Assembly (NCBI RefSeq): GCF_029581395.1
Contig: NZ_CP121117.1
Location: forward strand, 1 to 64,000
Reading direction: 5' to 3'
DNA: 64,000 nt
Source of the DNA: Roseinatronobacter sp. S2
GTDB taxonomy: Bacteria > Pseudomonadota > Alphaproteobacteria > Rhodobacterales > Rhodobacteraceae
Below the pieces are notes generated by a model. The model was given only the letters and a program-made list of their open reading frames with translations. It ran no database searches and was not told the DNA's origin. Shown piece after piece: positions 1 through 7,565 of this stretch (the stretch's first letter is position 1; each line of letters opens with the position of its first letter). The position numbers and the translations under genes are program-made.

Positions 1-486
1 GGAATGGACCACCAGATTGGGCGCGGTGGCCACCAGTGTCATCATGCCGCTGATCAGCGCTGCCACTGAAAGTGGCATCATCAGCCGCCCCGCAGGGATG
101 CGCGCATTGCGCGCGATGCGCAGCACGATGGGGATGAAAATCGCCACCACCCCGGTCGAGGACATGAACGAGCCAACCCCCGCCACGATCACCATCAGAA
201 GAAAGATCAACTTTGCCTCACTGGCTCCGGCCCTTGCGGTCAGCCAGTCGCCCAGGCGCTGCGCGACACCCGTGCGCACCAGCGCCTCGCCGATTATGAA
301 CAAGGCCGCGATCAGCACTATGTTGGGGTCAGACAGCCCGACCAGTGCTTCGGACATGGAAATCACGCCGGTCATCGGTAGCGCCACCATCATGATGACA
401 GCGACAACATCCATGCGCGGGCGGTTGATGGCGAACATCACCACCGCCGCCCCCAGCAGGATAAGGACCATTGCAAGCTGGGACAT
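1..486 (-). CDS. SLC13-family (DASS-type) permease, 3' part cut off by the window edge
   Basis: The reverse strand reads an open frame from an ATG at 486 to the left edge (162 residues, no stop). The product is very hydrophobic with several predicted membrane helices. It carries an S-S-T-G segment followed later by A-T-A-P-N-L-V, a pattern typical of divalent-anion/Na+ symporters of the SLC13 (ArsB/NhaD-like) superfamily. The likely role is inner-membrane transport of an anion such as sulfate or a dicarboxylate; the substrate cannot be told. It starts 56 bases after the universal stress protein gene on the same strand, so the two are probably co-transcribed. Family is fairly sure, substrate unknown. 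Confidence 0.75.
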   Translation of the reverse strand, partial: MSQLAMVLILLGAAVVMFAINRPRMDVVAVIMMVALPMTGVISMSEALVGLSDPNIVLIAALFIIGEALVRTGVAQRLGDWLTARAGASEAKLIFLLMVIVAGVGSFMSSTGVVAIFIPIVLRIARNARIPAGRLMMPLSVAALISGMMTLVATAPNLVVHS

Positions 487-542
487 GCGCTACACCCTGC
501 GCTTCTGCGCGGCGCAGAATAGGATATGCGGGATGCCGGCGA

Positions 543-1397
543 TCATGCCTGCGGCGGCACGGCCAGCACATCGATTTCCAGACTGCCCATCAGGTCCTGC
601 GCGACGCTGCCCAGGAACAAGCGCTTGACCCCGGACAGCCCGCGCGTGCCGATCACGAGAAGGCCGGGCTTCGCCTGTTCGACAAGTCCGGCGATGGCAT
701 CAGCTCCGACGCCCTCGATAATCCGCGCATTGTAGTTCAGATCGCCGAGATCGAGGCCCTGAATAAAACGCCCAAGATCACGCCGCGTGGACTGAAATTC
801 GCGTTCGGCCTCCTCATGGACCCGCTCGACCGGGATGCCGGCATGGGTCATCATCTGGCGCGTAATGGGTGCGTAGCCGTGAACGAAGGTGACCTCAGCA
901 TTGTCCAGCAGACCAAGGGCGTGCGCCTTGCAGGCGGCATGGCCCGATGCCTCGGACATGTCGGTGGCGATGAACACCTTGCGCCAGGCTTCCGCTGTCT
1001 TCGCGTTGGCCATCAGGACGGGACGCCCTGCTGTCCGGGTGACGCGCTCGATCGTCGTTCCGGTGAAGACGTCGCGCAGGAACTGGCGGCGATGCGCGCC
1101 CAGCACGATCATGTCGGCTTTGCAGTCCTGTGCCTGTTCGCAAATCACGTGAAAAGCATGACCCATGGTCACCACTATTTCTGTTTTTGATGACAAATCA
1201 AAGCCTGCAATCTGGCTGGACAAATACCCTTCAGCGCTTCGCACCTCCTCGCGCATGCGATCCTCAAGCAGATCACCCTCAACCACATGAAGAACAGTCA
1301 AGCCAGCACCGGTCGCTTCAACGATCTGCACCGCACGCTGGACAGCTGGTTCGGAGCGGGATGATAAGTCAGAGGCAACAAGGACAGATTTGAGCAT
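543..1397 (-). CDS. Tandem-domain universal stress protein (UspA family)
   Basis: 284 residues with two Usp domains: about 1-140 beginning MLKSVLVASDLS, and about 145-284. Both halves keep the nucleotide-binding loop style: V-L-G-A-H-R-R near the end of the first domain, and G-T-R-G-L-S-G followed by G-S-V-A in the second. The second fits the ATP-binding G-x2-G-x9-G-S/T pattern. The ATG at 1397 begins exactly at the conserved first beta strand; upstream in-frame codons add only a non-conserved tail. A cytoplasmic stress-resilience role is family knowledge. The downstream permease gene suggests a transport/stress operon. Confidence 0.85.
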   Translation of the reverse strand: MLKSVLVASDLSSRSEPAVQRAVQIVEATGAGLTVLHVVEGDLLEDRMREEVRSAEGYLSSQIAGFDLSSKTEIVVTMGHAFHVICEQAQDCKADMIVLGAHRRQFLRDVFTGTTIERVTRTAGRPVLMANAKTAEAWRKVFIATDMSEASGHAACKAHALGLLDNAEVTFVHGYAPITRQMMTHAGIPVERVHEEAEREFQSTRRDLGRFIQGLDLGDLNYNARIIEGVGADAIAGLVEQAKPGLLVIGTRGLSGVKRLFLGSVAQDLMGSLEIDVLAVPPQA

Positions 1398-1702
1398 GGC
1401 GTATGCGGTTCCAGTTTGGAGTAAGATTTGGGTGTCAAAGCATGGCATTGAAATAGGACTATGAAAACCCGGAATGTCCCGATTACTCTCAGTGCGTGAT
1501 CACAGCCGCCTCCGCAACACCATATTGGTGGAGCGCAAACTTTCGCATCCAAACCCGGAAAGGCGAAACAAGTCCACCAATTCAAGGGGCTGAGGCGACG
1601 AACATATAGCTCTTGGGATTGACGTATAGCTGAAAAAAACGCATTCCGAGCGGGCCTCCCGATTGTATTTCTTCAGCGCCGCGCGCGGCTATCGGCTATG
1701 TC
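1398..1702. other. Divergent intergenic region between usp and the antiporter
   Basis: About 305 bases with no supported gene. It must hold the promoters of the leftward usp-permease pair and of the rightward antiporter gene. I could not identify a convincing -35/-10 pair or operator by eye. Confidence 0.4.
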
Positions 1703-4204
1703 ATGGATGTCATCTCGCTTGTCGGCATAATTGCCGCCCTGTTCATCGTAATTTCCCTGAGCGAGCCTTTGGCCGACCGCACACGGCTGCCCTACACAGT
1801 GGTTCTGGCCCTGATCGGTGGCTTGATCGGTTCTGGCGCAATTTATCTTGCGGAACACCGGCGGGATTTTATCGGTTTGCCGATGGCGATCGAGATATTC
1901 GAGTTCAGCATTCGCTCGAATGTATTCCTGTATGTGCTGTTGCCAACACTACTTTTTCAGGTGGCACTGGGTCTCAATCTGCGTCGCATGGCGGATGACT
2001 GGGTACCAATTCTGGTCATGGCCGTGCTGGCCGTGGTGGTGGCAACCTTTACCATCGGGTTCGCATTGACGCCTTTTACTACGTTGCCGCTTATGGCTTG
2101 TCTGATGCTGGGTGCGATTGTTGCTACGACCGACCCCTCTGCGGTCGTTTCGATTTTTCGCAACATTGCCGCCCCGCAACGACTGACCCGTATCGTGGAA
2201 GGAGAGAGCCTGCTCAATGACGCGGCCGCCATCGCGCTGTTCGGGTTCTTTTTGACCTTCGTTATGCTGGGTGTGCCAAATCCGACCCTGCAAGATGCTC
2301 TTGTTGGCTTTCCCATCCTGATTTTCGGGGGAGCTGGCGTTGGTTGGATATTGGCGCGGATATGCATTGCGCTTTTTGCCATACTCTCGCGCTTTCCGCG
2401 CGCGCAGGTCTCACTCACTGTGGCGCTGCCTTATGTCACCTTTCTGGTCGCAGATCGTCTGCTGGGCGTTTCCGGGGTCATCGCCGTTGTGATGGCAGGC
2501 ATGACGCTGAACTTTCTCGGGCCAGGGCGGTTATCGCCTGTAAACTGGTCGAACCTGCGCGAGGTCTGGGATGTGCTGGCGCATTGGGCCGGTGCGTTGA
2601 TCTTCCTGTTGGCAGCGCTGTTGGTCCCGCGCTTGCTGGGCGATGTCCAGTTGCGTGATCTGGGCCTGATCGGGGTTGTCGTGCTCGCGGCAATCGCGGC
2701 GCGCGTCTTCATGCTCTATGTCGTTTTGCCACTTCTGACGGCGATGCGACTATCACCACGCGTAGATCGGCCCTATCGCGTGGCAATCCTGTGGGGTGGC
2801 CTGCGCGGTGCTGTCACACTTGCACTGGCTCTGGCTGTAACAGAAAATCTGAGTGTACCGGCAGAGATACGCCGCGAAGTTGGCATTCTCGCCACCGGTT
2901 TCACGCTCTTTACCCTGTTGGTGCAAGGGACCACACTGCGCTGGATAATTTCGTTTCTGGGGTTGGACAAGCTCAGCCAGCTTGACCGTGCGCTTTCAAA
3001 TCAGGTCATCGCTGTCGCGCTGCAGAATGTGCGCGAGGAGGTGGCAAACACCACCAAACGCCATGAGTTGAGCCATGATATCGTGCGCTCGGAAGCCAAA
3101 CGCTTTGCCGAGCGCCTGGATGGCGCGATGGAGAAGGCAGAAGGCGTTGATGAAATCCCCGACCGCGACCGCATCACACTAGGGCTGGTTGCTCTTGCAG
3201 GGCGCGAGCGCGATATGATCCTCGACACATTCCGCGAACAGTTGATATCTGCACGACTGGCAGAACAGATGCTTTCAGACGCAGACCGACTGATTGAACG
3301 GACACGCACCGGCGGGCGCGATCAATATCGCATGGCAGGCCGCATGAGTCTTGTGCGCGGACGCTGGTATGGGTTCGCCATCTTCCTGCACAACCGCCTG
3401 CGGATGTCGCGCCTGCTTGCGCGGATGATGGCGGACCGCTTTGAAATCCTGCTGAATCAGCGGCTGATCCTGCGCGACCTGCACAGCTATATCGACGGCA
3501 AAATACGCCGTATCCATAGCAAGCGCGTGGCCGATCTCCTCCACGAATTGCTCAGACGCCGAGAGGAGGAAACCCAATCCGCACTTGATGGCCTGCGTCT
3601 GCAATATCCCGGCTATGCCGAGGAAATAGAGCGGCGATTTATCCGGCGAACCTCTCTGCGTTTGGAAGAGCGTGAATATGACATCCTGTATCAGGATGGT
3701 CTTATTGGGCGCGAATTGTTCACCACGCTTAAGCAGGAATTGGGTGAAAAGCGTAAACGCGCGGAAGCACGCCCGGCACTCGATCTCGCTGTTCAGAAAA
3801 CCGAGCTTGTGCGTCAGTTCCCGCTATTTGCAAATATGGATGAGGAAAGGCGCGTCCGGCTCGCGCAGGCACTCAAGGCGCGGTATGTGCAGCCAGGTGA
3901 AGTCCTGATGCGCAAGGGCGACATCCCGCGTGAGGTTTACTTTATTGCGTCGGGTGCATTCGAGGTCGAGGTTGCAGGACAAAAAAGCCAGCTTGGTCGG
4001 GGTGAGATGTTCGGGCAACTGGCGCTTCTAAGCCGCAAAATACGCCGCACGCAGGTAACAGCGTTAAGCCACTCGACCTTGCTGGTCCTCGACGAGGCAC
4101 GCTTCAGACGCCTACTGCAACGAAACAAGACAATTCGCGAAGCAGTGCGAGAGAGTGCCAAGCAGCGCGGTCTCAAAACCGAGCTTTTGAACATGCCTGA
4201 GTGA
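1703..4204 (+). CDS. CPA1 (NhaP/SOS1-like) Na+/H+ antiporter with C-terminal cyclic-nucleotide-binding domain
   Basis: 833 residues. The first roughly 420 form a multi-pass antiporter domain with T-T-D-P-S-A near 145, the ion-binding L-L-N-D-A-A motif near 175 and G-G-L-R-G-A-V near 365, all hallmarks of CPA1 exchangers. A charged cytoplasmic helical region follows. At about 700-820 there is a CNMP-type beta-roll (F-P-L-F-A-N-M start, P-G-E-V-L, G-E-M-F-G-Q). This architecture resembles plant SOS1 and its bacterial relatives, where the tail regulates transport. Predicted role: Na+ export/pH homeostasis at the inner membrane. ATG at 1703 was chosen because the first helix follows immediately. 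Confidence 0.88.
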   Translation: MDVISLVGIIAALFIVISLSEPLADRTRLPYTVVLALIGGLIGSGAIYLAEHRRDFIGLPMAIEIFEFSIRSNVFLYVLLPTLLFQVALGLNLRRMADDWVPILVMAVLAVVVATFTIGFALTPFTTLPLMACLMLGAIVATTDPSAVVSIFRNIAAPQRLTRIVEGESLLNDAAAIALFGFFLTFVMLGVPNPTLQDALVGFPILIFGGAGVGWILARICIALFAILSRFPRAQVSLTVALPYVTFLVADRLLGVSGVIAVVMAGMTLNFLGPGRLSPVNWSNLREVWDVLAHWAGALIFLLAALLVPRLLGDVQLRDLGLIGVVVLAAIAARVFMLYVVLPLLTAMRLSPRVDRPYRVAILWGGLRGAVTLALALAVTENLSVPAEIRREVGILATGFTLFTLLVQGTTLRWIISFLGLDKLSQLDRALSNQVIAVALQNVREEVANTTKRHELSHDIVRSEAKRFAERLDGAMEKAEGVDEIPDRDRITLGLVALAGRERDMILDTFREQLISARLAEQMLSDADRLIERTRTGGRDQYRMAGRMSLVRGRWYGFAIFLHNRLRMSRLLARMMADRFEILLNQRLILRDLHSYIDGKIRRIHSKRVADLLHELLRRREEETQSALDGLRLQYPGYAEEIERRFIRRTSLRLEEREYDILYQDGLIGRELFTTLKQELGEKRKRAEARPALDLAVQKTELVRQFPLFANMDEERRVRLAQALKARYVQPGEVLMRKGDIPREVYFIASGAFEVEVAGQKSQLGRGEMFGQLALLSRKIRRTQVTALSHSTLLVLDEARFRRLLQRNKTIREAVRESAKQRGLKTELLNMPE

Positions 4205-4689
4205 CGCCATGCGTCGACCGTGTGCGGCCTGCCTGATTCTGCGGATCGCAGGCTGCATCGCGACGCGCCGCTTTCATTATATTCTGCGGGTGCAATGCGG
4301 CAAGGTCACAGGCACCTTCTCCGCACTGTCGGTAGATGGTTCACCACTTGCCGCACCCTGCGTGACCGTCTGGAATGAGGCTGCCTGCTGCCGACTGCAC
4401 TTGCAGCATCTCAGCTTGGCCGACCGTCCGGTTTTGGGTGGCTTGAGCATGGGCAAGCCCCGCGAGCGGGGCCGGGCTGCTGCGGCTTTGCCCTAAGCCC
4501 TGAGCGCACCTGTTCCCTGCCCAAGGGCGCGGTCTTGGCTGTCTCATTCTGAGCCAGTCCCTCGGCCCGCGGGGGCATGGTCGTATCCACGCTCAGGTCT
4601 CAGCCCTGCGGGGCTGCACCCCTCTTGCAAGCGAAAGAAGGGATCATTGCATTTCGGTGTCTTCAGAGCGTGGTCGGTCCGTATGGTTT
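4205..4689. other. GC-rich intergenic region with short hairpins
   Basis: No convincing gene on either strand. It contains a perfect GCCCCG-CGAG-CGGGGC hairpin at 4457-4472 and further C/G runs (about 4565-4620), without a T-tract, so a repeat-type palindrome is more likely than a terminator. Short open frames here have no ribosome site or recognisable domain. Confidence 0.4.
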
Positions 4690-5079
4690 TCAACCGGCGC
4701 CTTTGGGCGTTGCATCGCGCTTGAGTTTCGGCTCCGACCGCAACTTTGTGATCTGCGGGACGGTGCCATCGATTTTCGCGTTGTGATGCTTGATCGTGAG
4801 TTCCAACACCAGTCGCGAATTATCGGCTATGTCGAGAACCGCCTGGGAGACTTGTATCGCGGCAATCTGTCCGAGACCCAGAAAGGCCGCGATAAAGGCC
4901 AACCACATCACTGTTGATTTGGATATGAATGGGGCCATGGCCCATGTGCTGGCCTGGCCGGAGGTGAATGCTGCGATGAAGATCACCACGGAAACCCCGA
5001 TCTGCAGGATGCAGAGAATTGTCAGAATGTCGAAGTAAAACCGAGCGGTTGAATACTTCGAGCGCAGTTCATCGCTCAC
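4690..5079 (-). CDS. Small two-helix membrane protein, unknown function
   Basis: 129 residues from a GTG at 5079, with AAAGG about nine bases upstream. Two hydrophobic segments (about 15-38 and 53-78) flank a short loop; the C-terminal third is polar and basic. No family recognised. It sits just left of the VirC-like genes but is separated from them by about 130 bases, so membership in the conjugative unit is uncertain. Confidence 0.6.
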   Translation of the reverse strand: MSDELRSKYSTARFYFDILTILCILQIGVSVVIFIAAFTSGQASTWAMAPFISKSTVMWLAFIAAFLGLGQIAAIQVSQAVLDIADNSRLVLELTIKHHNAKIDGTVPQITKLRSEPKLKRDATPKGAG

Positions 5080-5207
5080 GTCTGGGGCCTTTCGAAAAGG
5101 ATTTTCAGGATCATGTGGTGTCGATCCCGCACAAAAGCGGGCTGATTCCTCAGCACCAAGGCCTGGCGCGGGAGCGGCCGAACGCCCCTATGGACTGGCC
5201 AGTGATA

Positions 5208-5816
5208 TCAGACTTCGCCTTCGACCTTCTCGATAACTTCATCCAATGCGGCGATCCATTGGCGCTGGATCTGGCCTGCGACGAGCTCGGTTGGTTTCAG
5301 CGCCCCGAAATCCCGCGCGTTGCGGGACATGTCGGCCAGAAGCGATGCGGACAGTTTCACGCGCTTGCGATGCACATGCGCGCGCCACCAGATGCAGGGC
5401 TCGGGCTTTTGATACCGGGGTGTCAGGGTCAGGGTATCGCTGAACTGCTGCCAGGCCAGCCGGAACAGGATCGTGATCTCCATGCCTTGCGCGCGCAAGG
5501 CGTTGAGGCGCTCGGCATGACGTTGAAGGGGATGCAGCGCGAGCCAGATCGTGACCACGTCATCGCAAGGGGCAGAACTGGCTGTGGCGGCGGCAGTCTG
5601 GACCACCTGCCACAGGGCCGTGGTCTTGCGCATAGCGGTCCTGTCGAGGAGATCGGCGGCCACAGGCGTGATCATTCTCTCTTCCCGGGTCTTCTCTGTT
5701 GCGGGCGCACCGGCAGGCTTTTGGGCTGGCTCTGGGGCCGTCACTGGCTTGATGGCCTTGCCCATCTCGGGATCGACACCTCTGACTGTGAGCATGGGGC
5801 GGCTGCGATCAGGCAT
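5208..5816 (-). CDS. ParA-partner protein, possibly VirC2-like
   Basis: 202 residues if translation starts at the ATG at 5816, which has GAGG six bases upstream; in-frame starts at 5828 and 5846 (GTG) are possible. The start overlaps the end of the ParA gene by 8 bases, so the two are translationally coupled. The N-terminal third is proline/alanine-rich and disordered. The C-terminal half is helical with a K-L-S-A-S-L strand-helix start that could be a ribbon-helix-helix. I do not recognise the sequence. Position (directly behind a VirC1-like ParA, next to mobilisation genes) and length match Agrobacterium VirC2, an oriT-binding accessory. The VirC2 assignment is inference only. Confidence 0.55.
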   Translation of the reverse strand: MPDRSRPMLTVRGVDPEMGKAIKPVTAPEPAQKPAGAPATEKTREERMITPVAADLLDRTAMRKTTALWQVVQTAAATASSAPCDDVVTIWLALHPLQRHAERLNALRAQGMEITILFRLAWQQFSDTLTLTPRYQKPEPCIWWRAHVHRKRVKLSASLLADMSRNARDFGALKPTELVAGQIQRQWIAALDEVIEKVEGEV

Positions 5817-6588
5817 GCGCGGCCTCATGACCGAAGGACACCCCACTGCCCTCGGCCAGCAATTCGTTCAGCACATAGGTGGCCTCTTGCAGCGCTTCCT
5901 CAAAACGGATCGCCTGCCCGCGCTTGAGGACATTGGCGTCTTCGCGCATCCGGCGCGCGATCTCGCCCAGAAGGCCGGTTTCATCCATATCCTGATAGGC
6001 CGGACGCAGCCGCAGGGCATAGGAGAGCGGCTTGAGCTTCTGCGCCACGGTCAGCAGATGCTGCTGTTCGGTCTGGCGCAGCTTCGATTCCCCGCTGCGG
6101 GTCTTGGAATCGAACTTGGTGATGACCGAGCAGTATTTCGGCAATAGCTCCGGCTGATCGACGCGGTCGGCCAGACGCTGGTACCAGGCAAAGGATTTAA
6201 GACTGTCTTCGACATCGGTGCGCGCCAGGATCACGGGGGCCACGATGATATGAACTTGTGACGCAATGGTATCGGCCCAGACCCCGCCACCGCCTTGTGT
6301 ATCGATGATGATGAAATCCACGGCCCCCGCGTCAAAGGCCTCATCGAGCATGGAGTTGAGGACATCCATGTCCAGCGTTTCCTTGCACGACATCAGGGGC
6401 GATCCGAACCCTGCCTCCTGCGCGCGCAGCTGCCATGAGATGAGCGCGCGGTTGGGGTCGGTATCGATCAGTAAAACACTCTTTCCCGCATGCACGATGG
6501 CGGAGGTGAGGGCACGCACCAATGTGGTTTTGCCGATCCCGCCTTTGCGGTTCATGGCGGCGATCAGGATCGGTGTTTTTGTGCTCAC
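5809..6588 (-). CDS. VirC1-like ParA-family ATPase
   Basis: 259 residues from a GTG at 6588. A deviant Walker A (R-K-G-G-I-G-K-T-T, residues about 14-22) and a D-T-Q-G-G-G Walker A'-like segment near 95 mark the ParA/MinD superfamily; L-L-I-D-T-D follows the first helix. VirC1-type ParA proteins help bring the relaxosome to the coupling protein; plasmid-partition ParA is the alternative. No ParB-like gene is visible next to it, and it diverges from mobC-relaxase-virD4, which favours the VirC1 role. It is coupled by overlap to the partner gene downstream. Confidence 0.8.
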   Translation of the reverse strand: MSTKTPILIAAMNRKGGIGKTTLVRALTSAIVHAGKSVLLIDTDPNRALISWQLRAQEAGFGSPLMSCKETLDMDVLNSMLDEAFDAGAVDFIIIDTQGGGGVWADTIASQVHIIVAPVILARTDVEDSLKSFAWYQRLADRVDQPELLPKYCSVITKFDSKTRSGESKLRQTEQQHLLTVAQKLKPLSYALRLRPAYQDMDETGLLGEIARRMREDANVLKRGQAIRFEEALQEATYVLNELLAEGSGVSFGHEAAHA

Positions 6589-6691
6589 TTGAGAGATCTC
6601 ACTTGTTTGAAATACGGCTCACAGCGCTCGGGCCAAACGGAGGCTGCATTTGCTCAACGCGGCGCAGGTAGCACACGCAAGGGTAGATTGA

Positions 6692-6823
6692 CAAGCATGC
6701 ACCCACGCATATCCGCACGGCTGCACACACGCACATCTGCACACACGCACGCACGCAAACACCCACGCTGCCACACACCCGCGCCAGCACGCACCCGCCC
6801 ACGCACCCACGCACAAGCACATG
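6692..6823. repeat. CA-rich low-complexity tract upstream of mobC
   Basis: About 130 bases built from irregular CACGCA/CACACG units; the plus strand is almost free of runs of G. The tract lies in the divergent spacer between parA and mobC. The strong strand asymmetry and alternating purine-pyrimidine steps are unlike the flanks. It encodes nothing recognisable. It could ease strand opening near an origin of transfer. Confidence 0.6.
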
Positions 6824-6867
6824 ATAACTAACAGAAAAAATGAGCGCCTGCGACGCATTCCGATTGA

Positions 6868-6884
6868 CGCCGCGTTGTGCGGCG
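6868..6884. other. Candidate oriT hairpin
   Basis: A 6-bp perfect stem CGCCGC / GCGGCG with a GTTGT loop lies 27 bases before the MobC-like gene, in the divergent spacer beside the CA-rich tract. Inverted repeats immediately upstream of relaxosome genes are typical of oriT in MOBP-type systems. I see no sequence matching a known nic-site consensus, so this is a positional candidate only. A divergent regulatory role for parA/mobC is the alternative. Confidence 0.35.
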
Positions 6885-6911
6885 CCTAGTCAAAGGGGAA
6901 GAATGATGTGA

Positions 6912-7565
6912 GTGTTTGGCAGGAAATGGATATTGACTACACACAACAAAAACGCGAGTGACAAGGCGGTGGGCAAGCCCGGCCTGACCCCTGCGCAGCG
7001 CCAGGCGATTGCGCTGGCGCGGGGGCAAGGGATCGCGACCAAAGCGCTGGCCGCGCGCTATGGCGTGTCGGTGCAGACCATCCGCAACATTGCGCGCGGG
7101 GTGCAGATGGCGCGCGCTCAGGCCCGGTCCGAGACCGCGACTGTGACCGCGCGGGTGCCGGTTGCAGATATCCGGGCCTTTGATGCGCTGATCGCGCGGC
7201 TGGGGGGTGAGCAAAGATCGGCGGTGCTGCGTGCCTTCATTCGCCATCCTGCCGGATATCTCGGGGCCGATGCAGAGCTGGCCGAGGGCATCCGGGAGAT
7301 GCGCCGCGAATTGTCGGCGATCGGATCAAACCTCAACCAGATTGCGCGGCGGCTGAATGACCCGCGGCTTTTGCCAGAGGCGCGCAAGCTGGGCCGTCGC
7401 GAGGTCGAGGTGCTGCGCGCAACGCATGCTGCCGTCACCCAGTCGCGGGATCATCTGGCCGTGTTGATCGGGACCAAGGCGCGCGGGCGCGATGCAGCCT
7501 TCCGGGCAATCGTGGGCGATGCGATGGCAGGGGATGCAACCCCGGAGGCAGCGCATGTCGGCTAG
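6912..7565 (+). CDS. MobC/VirD1-like relaxosome accessory protein with N-terminal helix-turn-helix
   Basis: 217 residues from a GTG at 6912 (an in-frame stop directly precedes it; AGGGG lies about 14 bases upstream). Residues about 20-60 look like a resolvase-type helix-turn-helix (L-A-A-R-Y-G-V-S-V-Q-T-I). About 75-110 resemble a ribbon-helix-helix (V-T-A-R-V-P), followed by the MobC signature I-G-S-N-L-N-Q-I-A-R-R-L. Such proteins bind oriT and help the relaxase open the nic region. The gene overlaps the relaxase start by 11 bases, so the two are one operon. Confidence 0.78.
   Translation: MFGRKWILTTHNKNASDKAVGKPGLTPAQRQAIALARGQGIATKALAARYGVSVQTIRNIARGVQMARAQARSETATVTARVPVADIRAFDALIARLGGEQRSAVLRAFIRHPAGYLGADAELAEGIREMRRELSAIGSNLNQIARRLNDPRLLPEARKLGRREVEVLRATHAAVTQSRDHLAVLIGTKARGRDAAFRAIVGDAMAGDATPEAAHVG

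Noticed and set aside
1185-1199. TTGAT-N5-ATCAA resembling an FNR box
   Set aside because: It lies inside the usp coding region and the spacing is one base too long.
6692-6823. CA-rich tract considered as a CRISPR-like array
   Set aside because: Units are irregular and very short, with no constant repeat length or unique spacers.
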